The position numbers and the translations under genes are program-made. The notes beneath the pieces were generated by a model. That model was not told the origin of the DNA and did no database searches. It worked only from the letters and a program-made list of their open reading frames with translations. Positions 53,070 to 61,587 of a stretch of 64,000 nt of DNA are shown piece after piece (position 1 is the stretch's first letter; each line of letters opens with the position of its first letter). Source of the DNA: Amycolatopsis acidicola (GTDB taxonomy: Bacteria > Actinomycetota > Actinomycetes > Mycobacteriales > Pseudonocardiaceae); assembly GCF_007713735.2 (NCBI RefSeq), contig NZ_VMNW02000006.1:62001-126000 (forward strand). Direction: 5' to 3'.

Positions 53070-53997
53070 CGAGCCCGTCCCCCAAATGCGCCAGCACGTA
53101 CAGCACGTCTTCCGGCTGCACTCTCGATCGTCTCCTCAGGAACATGACGATCCCCGGCGAGTGGGCCCGGACGATTTCCAGCAACTGTCCGGAATAGGAA
53201 AAGACCCTGCCGATCTCCTCACCGGAGCCCACCGCTGTGCCCGCCGACGTGGCAGTGACGAAGAAGCCATAGTGAGCGGACTGCGCACCGTCGTCGAGAT
53301 CGCCTTCTCCGTGCACCCAGCGCGGACGGACCGGGCTGCCGCCGGCGGCACGCGTCGTCATGCCCATATCGGCCATGACGGCGAGCACTCCTTGCACGTA
53401 AGCCTCGAGCTCCGTCGTCCTGATTTCGCCCCCACCACCGCATTCCGCGTATATCGCCGGAATGCCGAGTGCGGCCGCCGCCGCCAGACTTCTGCCCGGC
53501 GCCGTCTTGGGATGCATCCATACCAAAGGCGCGCCGAACGTTTCGGCGGCATGCCGTGATCGTTCGGCCGTCCCGTTGTCGGCCCCGAACCCGCAGAACA
53601 ACGGCATGCTGTACCGCACACCGGCCGAATGGAGGTCGATCAACAGGTCCGCGCCCTGGATGACGCTCTGCGTCAGGGAAAGGGCGAGTTCGTCCGTTGG
53701 CGTGCCGTGTTGCCTCCCGGGAAAGACGCGCGCCAGGTTTTCGCCGTCCAGCGGCCCCGTCCTCGACTGTGCCGCCCAGGCAAGGGGGTTCGCCGGAGCA
53801 ACGGCACGCACCGCTCCGGCGAAGGGCGACTCCTCGAGCACGTCGACCAACCGGTGAACGGCCAGCACACCTTCGTCTTCGTCACCGTGCACCCCGCCCA
53901 GCAGGGCCAGAGTCGGGCCAGGCTGCTCGCTGGTCAACGTGACGAGAGTGGCGCCCCCTTCCAGTCGAGTCCGGTTTCCGCTCGTGCGCTCGGCCAT
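53062..53997 (-). CDS. Succinylglutamate desuccinylase/aspartoacylase (AstE/ASPA) family deacylase
   Basis: 311 residues from ATG 53997 behind GGGAAGGGAAG. Zinc ligands sit in LLGGVHGDEDEGVLAV (His and Glu of HGxExxG) and LIDLHSAGVRYSMP (the second His); the catalytic Glu is in YAECGGGGEI. A C-terminal biotinyl/lipoyl-like beta domain (YGFFVTATSAGTAVGSGEEI) is typical of the group. It should cleave an N-acyl amino acid or related amide. The stop lies inside the start of the threonine-synthase-like gene, so the two products are coupled. Confidence 0.85.
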   Translation of the reverse strand: MAERTSGNRTRLEGGATLVTLTSEQPGPTLALLGGVHGDEDEGVLAVHRLVDVLEESPFAGAVRAVAPANPLAWAAQSRTGPLDGENLARVFPGRQHGTPTDELALSLTQSVIQGADLLIDLHSAGVRYSMPLFCGFGADNGTAERSRHAAETFGAPLVWMHPKTAPGRSLAAAAALGIPAIYAECGGGGEIRTTELEAYVQGVLAVMADMGMTTRAAGGSPVRPRWVHGEGDLDDGAQSAHYGFFVTATSAGTAVGSGEEIGRVFSYSGQLLEIVRAHSPGIVMFLRRRSRVQPEDVLYVLAHLGDGLDA

Positions 53998-54030
53998 GCT
54001 CGCTTCCCTTCCCGGAAGACCTTGCACTAT

Positions 54031-54046
54031 TGAAACCAGTGTTTCA
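54031..54046. promoter_or_regulatory. Operator-like palindrome TGAAACCAGTGTTTCA
   Basis: Perfect TGAAAC/GTTTCA arms around a 4-base centre, the KdgR/IclR box layout. It lies 34 nt from the deacylase start on one side and 78 nt from the epimerase start on the other. Confidence 0.65.
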
Positions 54047-54123
54047 CTATATGTGCACTGGGTTGATTGTCCAAGGATCAGTTGTGACAGACGTACTGCG
54101 GCAGCGAAGAAAGCAGGGCTCGC

Positions 54124-55194
54124 ATGAAGGTTTTGGTTACGGGAGCGTCGGGTCGGGTCGGTGCGAACATGGTCCGGCGGCTCACCGCGGCCGGTGCCGA
54201 GGTACGCGCGATGATCCCGCCGGGCGACCCGCAGGCGCCGAAACTCGCGGCCTTCCCGCAGGTGCAGGTGGTCGAGGCGGATCTCGGGGACCAGGCCGCC
54301 ATCAACGTGGCGTGCAAAGGCGTCACGCATATCGTGCACCTCGCCGCGCAACTCATGCGCGGGGACACCCCGGTGGACAGGTTCTACGACATCAATGCCT
54401 TCGGGACATTGCGCCTGCTGGAAGGTGCGGTGCAATGCGGCAACCGGTTGGAAAGGTTCGTGCTCACGAGTTCGGATGGCACCTATCGCCCCGGCGCCCC
54501 GCCCGCCGTTCCGCTGACGGAGGACGTACCACAATTGCCCGGCGACTACTACGGTACGGGCAAACTCATCGGCGAAATCGTGCTCCGCAATCACGCCGTG
54601 CAGTACGACATCCCGTTTTCGATCGTCCGGTTCGCGACCGTAGTGAGCCCCGAGGAAGCCGCGAAGATATTTCGGGTGGACTTCTGGCGAACCATGCTGG
54701 GCTGGCACCGGCTGGGCAAGGACTGCCATCTCTGGCCATTGTTCGACGGGCACCCCGAGCTGGCACCGATGTACGAGGCCGCGGTCGCGGATGCGGCGCC
54801 CGACACCGCCGTGGGACTGGCCGGACCGGGCGGGGAGCCCTGGACACTCAGCCTGGTCGACGTGCGCGACGCGGTCGACGGCGTGTACCGGGCGCTCACC
54901 GAGCCCGGAGCCCTCGGCAGGGCTTTCAACATCGCGGCGGCGGAACCGACCCCGCACGACGAAGGCGCGGCCGTCATCGCGGACCTGTTCGAGGTTCCGA
55001 AGCTCATGGTCGAGCTACCCATCCGGCACCAGCTCGAACTCAGCATCGACAACGCGAACAGGCACCTGGGATTCCGGCCGCGACACGACTATCGCGACAT
55101 GGTGGAGAGCGGTTTGGCGATGACCGGGACGGATTCCGAATTCATCCCGGCGAACGCCACGAGTGGAGTGGCCGCCACCTGGCAGCCCCGGTAA
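54124..55194 (+). CDS. NAD-dependent epimerase/dehydratase (paralogue of 47861-48859)
   Basis: 356 residues. TGASGRVGANMVRRL, VHLAAQLMRGDTPVD, LTSSDGTYRPGAPP, GDYYGTGKLIGEIVL (Tyr-x3-Lys), FRVDFWRTML and EPWTLSLVDVRDAVDGVYRA. It shares motif order and the unusual VDFWRTML/LDWAKAFL middle segment with the paralogue at 47.9 kb. Both differ from classical UDP-glucose epimerases there, so an unusual substrate is likely. Divergent from the deacylase with a shared operator. Confidence 0.8.
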   Translation: MKVLVTGASGRVGANMVRRLTAAGAEVRAMIPPGDPQAPKLAAFPQVQVVEADLGDQAAINVACKGVTHIVHLAAQLMRGDTPVDRFYDINAFGTLRLLEGAVQCGNRLERFVLTSSDGTYRPGAPPAVPLTEDVPQLPGDYYGTGKLIGEIVLRNHAVQYDIPFSIVRFATVVSPEEAAKIFRVDFWRTMLGWHRLGKDCHLWPLFDGHPELAPMYEAAVADAAPDTAVGLAGPGGEPWTLSLVDVRDAVDGVYRALTEPGALGRAFNIAAAEPTPHDEGAAVIADLFEVPKLMVELPIRHQLELSIDNANRHLGFRPRHDYRDMVESGLAMTGTDSEFIPANATSGVAATWQPR

Positions 55195-55214
55195 CCGACC
55201 CGAACGGAGCCGGG

Positions 55215-56279
55215 TCAGGTTTGGCCTCTTGCTTGGGCCAGCTCGGCCGGTCGGCCGATATCCCGCCACTCCTCGCTCATCGACCAGAGGCCGATCCGTT
55301 CGCCGCGGCCGAGGCAGTCTTCGAAAAGTTCGGTGATCGGGTACAGCTCGTGCATCGGGATCCGGGCCAGCAGGTCCGGCTCGATCACGTAGATTCCCGC
55401 GTTGACCGGCCACGACCGGGTCGGCTTCTCGACGATGCGCACCAGCTTGTTCTCCACCGATTCGAGCACCCCGAACGGCACCTGGTGCTGGTACTCGCTC
55501 ACCGCCACCGTCACGACGGAGCCTTGCTGCGTATGCGATTCCAGCAACCCCGGCACCGAGAAGGCCGTGATCAGGTCGCCGTTCATCACCAGGATCGGCG
55601 ACGACGAGCGGTAACCGAGGTCGTCGAGCAGGCGCAGTGGGCCGCCGGTGCCCAGCGGGCGGTCGGGATCCTCCCGCAGGTACTCGATGTTGCAGCCGAA
55701 CTGGCTGCCGTCGCCGAAATGCTTTTCGATGATATCCGCGAGGTAGTTCACGGAAATGAAGATCTGCTGTATCCCGGACCCCACGAGATGCAGTACCAGC
55801 CGCTCCAGAATGGGCCTTCCCGCGACGGGGAGCATCGGTTTCGGCATGTTCTTCGTCAACGCGCCGAGTCGGGTTCCCTTTCCGCCTGCCATGATGACGG
55901 CCCAGTTGTCGAGCTTGGGTGAGCCGACGATTTCCGCTTCGATGTGCACCCCGCAGACGCGCCTCGACGCGTCCGCGATGGGGACCTCCCGCAGGCGAAG
56001 CGCATGCATCAGGTCCAGCACCTCGGCCCGCCCGTCGGTGGGCTTCACCGTCACGACGGACTTCCGGACCAGGCGTTCCACCGAGGTGTCCAGGTCGTCA
56101 CCGTTCAGCAGCGCCCGGTGTATGTCTCGTTCCGCCACCACACCGGTCAGCCTGTCGTCGTGGTCGACGACGAACACGGTCGAAACACGGTGCCGTTCGA
56201 TTGCGGACAACGCGGTTCGAATCGAATCCCGCGGGCCGATCATCAGCTCGGAGAAATGAACTCCCGGTTTCGCTACCAT
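55215..56279 (-). CDS. ptmE: CBS-domain sugar-1-phosphate nucleotidyltransferase, PtmE-like
   Basis: 354 residues from ATG 56279 (GGGAG seven bases upstream). Two CBS domains (about residues 10-60 and 70-120: STVFVVDHDDRLTGVVAERD, VPIADASRRVCGV) precede a nucleotidyltransferase domain starting WAVIMAGGKGTRLGALTKNM with PKPMLPVAGRPILE. This CBS plus transferase order is that of PtmE, which makes GDP-glucosamine for legionaminic acid. It supplies the activated sugar for LegB. It is convergent with the 54124 epimerase. Confidence 0.85.
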   Translation of the reverse strand: MVAKPGVHFSELMIGPRDSIRTALSAIERHRVSTVFVVDHDDRLTGVVAERDIHRALLNGDDLDTSVERLVRKSVVTVKPTDGRAEVLDLMHALRLREVPIADASRRVCGVHIEAEIVGSPKLDNWAVIMAGGKGTRLGALTKNMPKPMLPVAGRPILERLVLHLVGSGIQQIFISVNYLADIIEKHFGDGSQFGCNIEYLREDPDRPLGTGGPLRLLDDLGYRSSSPILVMNGDLITAFSVPGLLESHTQQGSVVTVAVSEYQHQVPFGVLESVENKLVRIVEKPTRSWPVNAGIYVIEPDLLARIPMHELYPITELFEDCLGRGERIGLWSMSEEWRDIGRPAELAQARGQT

Positions 56280-56519
56280 TCGTTTGCTCCCTGATCGCTT
56301 GATCCCACACTCACCGCGACGGGCGGGGACCAACCAGGGGGCGGATTTCATCCCACCTGACCCCCTCGGTCCGTGGACCTGCACAGGCAGTCACACCGTG
56401 CGCCAAATCGCCAAAGGAGTGCGCGAAACGTACAGCCGAGGGGGTCACACCGGAGCTAGCGTCGAAGTTTCCCAGGGCGAACCAGTGCGGACCAGGGCGA
56501 TCGAGGGAGCACGAGGACC

Positions 56520-57902
56520 ATGGAAGTGGACTTCAACCAGCCGATTTCACAAGTCATCCGAGCGGCACGCCGCAGGCGGCAGCTCAGCCAGTACTCGCTG
56601 GCCCGCGAGCTCGCCACGGTGTCCGGCCGTCCCACGATCACCCGCGACCTGGTGGCCCGCTGGGAACGCGGCCACCAGATCCCCCGCCTCGGCACGCGCC
56701 AGTGGCTGGCCGTCGTCCTGCAGATCCCGCAGGAACGGCTCGACGTGGCGGCCGCCGCGGCACGGCGGCGAAGTCGGCTCGGCCACGCGGTCGTCACGGA
56801 GAACGCACCGGCGACGCCAGGCCCGGCCCGTCGCGCGCAGGGCACTCCGGCGCTGCTGCCGGTGTTCCGTTCCCGCGTCCAGGCGGGGATCCTCGCGGCG
56901 ACCCTGCTCAACCCGGACCGCTCGTTCAGCCTCACCGAACTCGCCGAGCACGCGGGCAGTTCGCTGGCTTCGGTCGACAAGGAGAACAAGCTCCTCGAGA
57001 AGGCCGGCATCCTGAGCAGCCGCCGGGAGGGCACGATCCGCTTGATGCGCGCCGCCGGGGATCGGGGGCCGTTGGTGGGACCGCTGACCGAACTCATGCG
57101 GCTCACGTACGGCGTCCCGCAGGTCGTCGGCGAGGAATTCGGGTGCGTGCCGGGCGTGGCACGCATCGTGCTGGGCGGGGTCTGGGCCGACCGGTTCGCG
57201 GGCATCGCGGGCCCCTCGCCGGAGAGCGTCGAGCTGATGATCGCGGCGCCACACGGCGTGAACCTGGACAGCCGGGCCCTCACCACCGCGGCGCGGCGCA
57301 CCGAGCAGCGGCTCAAGCGGCCGGTGCATTTCTCCGTCGTTCCGCTGGAGCAGGACATCGACACGTTGAAGATCCCGCGCCAGCGCCCCGGTCACCCGGT
57401 GGTCGAGGTCGCGCCGATCCGGCCGCGCGTCGCACCGCAGATCGCGGGCGTCGAGCTGGACGGCCATGAGGTCGTGCGAAGGCTGATGCGCACAGGCCAG
57501 CTCGAGCTGGTCAGCGGGCCGGCCTCGGCCAGCCAGCCGTTCCTGCAGCTGGCCAGCAAGCACGCCGCGGCGGCGGAGCACCTCACCGACGCGTCGCCCG
57601 ATTCGGCGTTCGTGCTGCTGGCGCAGGCCGCCCAGCTCATCGGCTCTGGTTTGCTTGCGCAGCAAGGCCTTCGCGCCTCCGCGGCGGCACCGGACCACGT
57701 AGTCGGCACGGCGGTCGCCGCCCAGTTCGGCCACCAGTTCGCGCAGGTGGAGATGCTCCGCAGGCGCGCGCGTGAGCTGGACGCCCCGACGAGCCGCGAC
57801 AGCCACGTCGTCCCGGCCGAGGCCAAGACCTACCTCGGCACGGTCCGTTCACTGCTCGCCGCGGCCGCCGAGGTCATGCCCAAGCTGGGCCTGTTCAGCT
57901 GA
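56520..57902 (+). CDS. XRE / winged-helix / nucleotidyltransferase-like / HEPN-like four-domain fusion
   Basis: 460 residues. An XRE helix-turn-helix (about 8-75, VIRAARRRRQLSQYSLAREL and DLVARWERGHQIP) leads. An ArsR-like winged helix (112-175, LAEHAGSSLASVDKENKLLE then KAGILSSRREG) follows. The nucleotidyltransferase-like segment (195-290) has GGVWADRFAGIAGPSPESVE where true MNT enzymes have GSxARG, so catalysis is doubtful. A helical C-terminus (about 355-455, LLAQAAQLIGSGLLAQQGLR and MLRRRARELDAP) resembles HEPN domains. MNT and HEPN normally form a two-gene toxin-antitoxin; here all parts are one chain. It lies 9 nt before a lipase-like gene. Confidence 0.65.
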   Translation: MEVDFNQPISQVIRAARRRRQLSQYSLARELATVSGRPTITRDLVARWERGHQIPRLGTRQWLAVVLQIPQERLDVAAAAARRRSRLGHAVVTENAPATPGPARRAQGTPALLPVFRSRVQAGILAATLLNPDRSFSLTELAEHAGSSLASVDKENKLLEKAGILSSRREGTIRLMRAAGDRGPLVGPLTELMRLTYGVPQVVGEEFGCVPGVARIVLGGVWADRFAGIAGPSPESVELMIAAPHGVNLDSRALTTAARRTEQRLKRPVHFSVVPLEQDIDTLKIPRQRPGHPVVEVAPIRPRVAPQIAGVELDGHEVVRRLMRTGQLELVSGPASASQPFLQLASKHAAAAEHLTDASPDSAFVLLAQAAQLIGSGLLAQQGLRASAAAPDHVVGTAVAAQFGHQFAQVEMLRRRARELDAPTSRDSHVVPAEAKTYLGTVRSLLAAAAEVMPKLGLFS

Positions 57903-57911
57903 GGTGGCGCG

Positions 57912-58643
57912 ATGTTGCGCACGGCGGCCCTCGAACTGGCCAGTGTGCTGACCCACCTGGTCCGCTATCCGACGGGCTTCGGCCAGCCCCAGCCCGTCGC
58001 CCCGGCCGGGGCGACGGAACTGCCGCTGGTGGTGCTGCCGGGCTTCGCGGACAACACCTCGATCTTCACCGAACTCCGGCAGGCGCTCGAAGCGCGGCAG
58101 GTCGGGCCGGTCGTGTCGTTCAGCTACAGCCCGTGGGTGCGCGATGTGCGGACGGCGGGGGCCCGGCTGGCCGAGCAGATCGAAACCCTGTGCGAGATCA
58201 GCGGTTCGGCCACGGTCGGCGTCGTCGGGCACAGCCTCGGCGGGCTCATCGCGCGCTACTACGTGCAGCGGCTCGGCGGGCACGTGCGCGCGGAAACCGT
58301 CGTCACCCTCGCCACGCCGCACGCCGGAACGCTGGCCGCCTGGCTGGCGCCGCCCCTGCAGCTAGCCCGGCAGCTTCGGCCCGGCAGCGAGCTGATGATC
58401 GAGCTGGCCGAGCCCGCGCCGGGCTGCACGACCGAGTTCGTCGCGTTCAGCGGCGACGCCGACCAAATCGTGCTGCCGCTGCGCAACGCGCGGCTCGAAC
58501 ACCCTGATCTGCGGGCGCTGAACGTGCAGGTGCACGGCGCGGGCCACCTCGGCATCGCGTCGCATCGGCAGGTCATCGAGGAGATCTGCGCGCTGTTCGA
58601 GCCGGTGCGCGCGCCGGCGGTGCCGATGTCGCGGACCGCTTGA
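57912..58643 (+). CDS. Alpha/beta-hydrolase, lipase/esterase-like
   Basis: 243 residues. The Ser elbow is GVVGHSLGGLIARYYV, the oxyanion strand VVLPGFADN, the acid SGDADQIVLP and the His VHGAGHLGIA. The GHSLGG elbow followed by ARYYVQRLGG is typical of triacylglycerol lipase/LipA-type extracellular esterases, but I see no clear signal peptide. It starts 9 bases after the fusion-protein stop (GGTGG ribosome site), so it is co-transcribed with it. Confidence 0.8.
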   Translation: MLRTAALELASVLTHLVRYPTGFGQPQPVAPAGATELPLVVLPGFADNTSIFTELRQALEARQVGPVVSFSYSPWVRDVRTAGARLAEQIETLCEISGSATVGVVGHSLGGLIARYYVQRLGGHVRAETVVTLATPHAGTLAAWLAPPLQLARQLRPGSELMIELAEPAPGCTTEFVAFSGDADQIVLPLRNARLEHPDLRALNVQVHGAGHLGIASHRQVIEEICALFEPVRAPAVPMSRTA

Positions 58644-58733
58644 CCGGTTCGCGACACCCACCTTAGAATTTTTCACTGAACGAATCGTCCGTACCAACTA
58701 GAGAAACTCCTGCAGCGTCAGGCGGTCACGAAC

Positions 58734-58988
58734 ATGCACACATCCCTCCCCCGCCGGACGTTGGCGATCCTGAGAGCGGCCGCGGCCGGTCGCGTGGAAA
58801 TGACCTGCAGCTGCGAGCCCGACCTGTACGTCGACGGCCTCGCGTGCTGCGACCAGACGACGGGGCGGCTGCTCGCCCACGCCGGCCTCATCCGGCCCGC
58901 GCGCCCCGGCTCGCTCGGCCAGCGCGTCCCGGTGCGGCTCACCGCGGCTGGCCACGCGGCCCTGCAGGCCACCCCGGAGGCGGCCTGA
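58734..58988 (+). CDS. Small Cys-containing winged-helix-like protein, function unknown
   Basis: 84 residues: RRTLAILRAAAAGRVEMTCS then CEPDLYVDGLACCDQTTGRL, ending in LGQRVPVRLTAAGHAAL. The last part resembles the wing and third helix of MarR/PadR-like small folds (LTxxGxxAL). Four Cys near the middle (CSC and CC) could bind metal. No family is recognised. Confidence 0.5.
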   Translation: MHTSLPRRTLAILRAAAAGRVEMTCSCEPDLYVDGLACCDQTTGRLLAHAGLIRPARPGSLGQRVPVRLTAAGHAALQATPEAA

Positions 58989-59077
58989 CCCCCGAAAAGC
59001 CCCTGGCCCGCAACGGCTCGCGGGCGCCACGGACCCCGTAACCGCTGGTGGAGCGAGGCTGCTGTACCCTCTTCCAC

Positions 59078-59164
59078 GGAGGATTGGCCGAGCGGCCTAA
59101 GGCGCACGATTGGAAATCGTGTTGGGTGTAACAGCCCTCACGGGTTCGAATCCCGTATCCTCCG
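59078..59164 (+). tRNA. tRNA-Ser (anticodon GGA)
   Basis: The acceptor arms GGAGGAT and ATCCTCC pair. The D-loop is TGGCCGAGCGGCCTAAGGC, the anticodon stem-loop CGATTGGAAATCG gives anticodon GGA, a long class II variable arm (TGTTGGGTGTAACAGCCCTC region) follows, and the T-loop is GGGTTCGAATCCC. The discriminator is G and CCA is not encoded. Length 87 nt. Confidence 0.95.
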
Positions 59165-59179
59165 CCGTTGAACAGGCAG

Positions 59180-59214
59180 AACGCCGGGCTTCCCGCTTTG
59201 AGGGGCCCGGCGTT
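59180..59214 (+). terminator. Rho-independent terminator after tRNA-Ser
   Basis: A 10-bp stem AACGCCGGGC/GCCCGGCGTT with a 15-base loop, followed by TT, begins 16 bases after the tRNA. The remaining gap to 59394 shows no gene. Confidence 0.8.
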
Positions 59215-59394
59215 TTCCGTGAGGGCGCCGTGGCCGCGGTCACACGGGGTGCCGCCGCGATTCTCCTTACGCGGCTGGGGAATCACCAACCCGCGAATGT
59301 GCAAGATGGACGGTGGGGCCCTTCGACCCTATGGCCGCGCCCGTTGCCGGGGTGACCCTGAATCCGGGACACCGCTGGGAAACCGGGTGATCAG

Positions 59395-61587
59395 ATGACG
59401 GACCGGGTCGAGAACAGGCAGGAAACACGCACCGGGCTCCTCGCGCGGATCGGGACCGCGTGCGCCACCCACCACTGGCCGGTGATCATCGTGTGGCTGG
59501 TGGTGCTCGCCGGCGCGACGGCGGCCAACTCGGCCTTCGGTGGCACCTACAGCGACGATTTCACCTTGCCCAGCGCGGAATCCGGGCAGGGCAGCGCGGT
59601 ACTCACCGCGCACGGCATCGTCGGCGGGTCCACGTCGGCACGACTGGTCTTCACCACGGACTCGGGCGCGCTCGCGAGCCGCAGCAGCGCGATCGAGGAC
59701 GCTGTCGCGCAGGTCCGCACCGTGCCGCACGTCGTGTCGGTGTCCGATCCGCTCAGCCCCGCCACCACCTCGGGCAGTGGCCAGATCGCCTACGCGAGCA
59801 TCCAGTTCGACGACAAACCCACGGCACTGGGTTCGAGTCTCGTCGACGGCATCGACCGGGCCACCGACCCGGTCCGCGCGACAGGCGTCGACGTCGACTA
59901 CAGCGGCACGCTCGGCAAGGCGGCCGAGCCGGGCACCGGCGACCTGCGCTCCGAGCTGATCGGCATCGTCATCGCGCTGCTCGTCCTGCTCGTCGCGTTC
60001 GGCAGCGTGTTCGCCGCGGGCCTGCCGATCGTCACCTCGATCATCGGCGTCGCGGTGGGGCTCGGCGTGCTCGGCCTCCTCGCGAGCGCGATCACCTTCG
60101 CCACGGCCTCGCCGACGCTGGCGATCATGATCGGCCTCGGCGTCGGGATCGACTACGCGCTCTTCCTCACCACCAGATTCCGCCAGCTCGTACTCGACGG
60201 CGTCGAGCCGAACCAGGCCGCGGGCCGCACCGTCGCGACCAGCGGCCGGTCGGTGCTCATCGCGGCGACGACCGTGGTGATCGCGCTGATGGGGCTGTTC
60301 ACCATCGGCGTCGGGTTCATCGGGAAACTCGGCCTCGCCGCCGCCATCACCGTGGTGGTCGCCGGGATCGCCGCGACGACGCTGGTACCCGCCCTGCTCG
60401 GCCTGGCAGGGCGCCGCATCGACAAGTGGCACGTCCGCCGCCCGGTCGCCGAGCAGTCCGCGGACGGGACCGAGACCGGCTGGCACCGGTACGCGGTGCG
60501 GATCGACAAGCACCCGTGGCGGTTCCTCTGCGGCGGGGTCCTGGTCGCGGCGGTGCTCGCCATCCCCGCGTTTTCCATGCAGCTAGGGCACATCGACGAG
60601 GGCGCGGACCCGCCGGGCAGCACCACCCGCGAGGCCTACGACGCGATCAGCGCGGGCTTCGGGCCCGGCGTCAACGGGCAGTTCACGGTGGTCGTCGTGC
60701 CCCGCGATCCCACCCAGCCCGGCACGCTCGCGAGCGACACGCAGCAGGCGCTCGCCCGCACGCCCGGCGTCGCGAGCGCGACCCCGTTGTCCCCCAGCAA
60801 GGACAACGCGCTCCTGCTGTCCACGGTCACGCCCACGACCAGCCCGCAGGACACGGCGACCGACGAGCTGCTGACCACCTTGCGCACGGAAACCCTGCCG
60901 CCGGTGACAACCGGTTCGACGACCTACGTGACCGGGATGACCGCGGGTCAGCTCGACTTCCGCGACATCGTCGCCGACCGGCTGCCCGCGATCATCGGTG
61001 TCGTGGTGGCCGCCGCGTTCGTGTTGCTGCTGCTGTCCTTCCGCAGTCCCGTGCTGGCGCTCAAGGCCGCGGTGCTCAACCTGCTCTCGATCGCCGCGTC
61101 GTACGGCGTGATCGTCGCCGTCTTCCAGTGGGGCTGGGGCGGTTCGCTGCTGGGCGTCGACGAGCCGGTGCCGATCGAGTCGTACGTGCCGATGATCATG
61201 TTCGCGATCGTGTTCGGCCTGTCCATGGACTACGAGGTGTTCCTGCTGTCCCGGGTGCACGAAGCCTGGAGCCGGACCAAGGACAACCACGCGAGCGTCG
61301 CCGACGGGCTCGCCGTGACGGCACGGGTCATCTCCTCCGCCGCGCTGATCATGATGTGTGTCTTCTTCGCGTTCCTCGCCTCGTCCAGCGTCGTGATCAA
61401 GATCCTGGCGCTCGGACTCGGGGTGAGCGTGCTCATCGACGCGACGATCATCCGGCTCGTCATCGTGCCGGCCGCGATGTTCGTTCTGGGCAAGAGTTGC
61501 TGGTGGCTGCCGGGGTGGCTGGACCGCGTGCTGCCGCACGTCGAACCCGAGCCCGACTCCCCGGAACCCCTCGAACCCGCCCGATAG
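59395..61587 (+). CDS. MMPL/RND family transporter
   Basis: 730 residues with twelve predicted helices and two large outer loops. The first TM and loop contain VIIVWLVVLAGATAANSAFG. The MMPL proton-relay region MIGLGVGIDYALFLTTRFRQ recurs in the second half as IVFGLSMDYEVFLLSRVHEA, each with the Asp-Tyr pair. Relatives export lipids, siderophores or drugs by proton motive force. The gene is single and follows the tRNA terminator; its substrate is unknown. Confidence 0.9.
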   Translation: MTDRVENRQETRTGLLARIGTACATHHWPVIIVWLVVLAGATAANSAFGGTYSDDFTLPSAESGQGSAVLTAHGIVGGSTSARLVFTTDSGALASRSSAIEDAVAQVRTVPHVVSVSDPLSPATTSGSGQIAYASIQFDDKPTALGSSLVDGIDRATDPVRATGVDVDYSGTLGKAAEPGTGDLRSELIGIVIALLVLLVAFGSVFAAGLPIVTSIIGVAVGLGVLGLLASAITFATASPTLAIMIGLGVGIDYALFLTTRFRQLVLDGVEPNQAAGRTVATSGRSVLIAATTVVIALMGLFTIGVGFIGKLGLAAAITVVVAGIAATTLVPALLGLAGRRIDKWHVRRPVAEQSADGTETGWHRYAVRIDKHPWRFLCGGVLVAAVLAIPAFSMQLGHIDEGADPPGSTTREAYDAISAGFGPGVNGQFTVVVVPRDPTQPGTLASDTQQALARTPGVASATPLSPSKDNALLLSTVTPTTSPQDTATDELLTTLRTETLPPVTTGSTTYVTGMTAGQLDFRDIVADRLPAIIGVVVAAAFVLLLLSFRSPVLALKAAVLNLLSIAASYGVIVAVFQWGWGGSLLGVDEPVPIESYVPMIMFAIVFGLSMDYEVFLLSRVHEAWSRTKDNHASVADGLAVTARVISSAALIMMCVFFAFLASSSVVIKILALGLGVSVLIDATIIRLVIVPAAMFVLGKSCWWLPGWLDRVLPHVEPEPDSPEPLEPAR

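Noticed and set aside
44882..56279. Complete legionaminic/sialic acid pathway
   Set aside because: No NeuB/LegI synthase or NeuA/LegF cytidylyltransferase is seen on either strand in the window.
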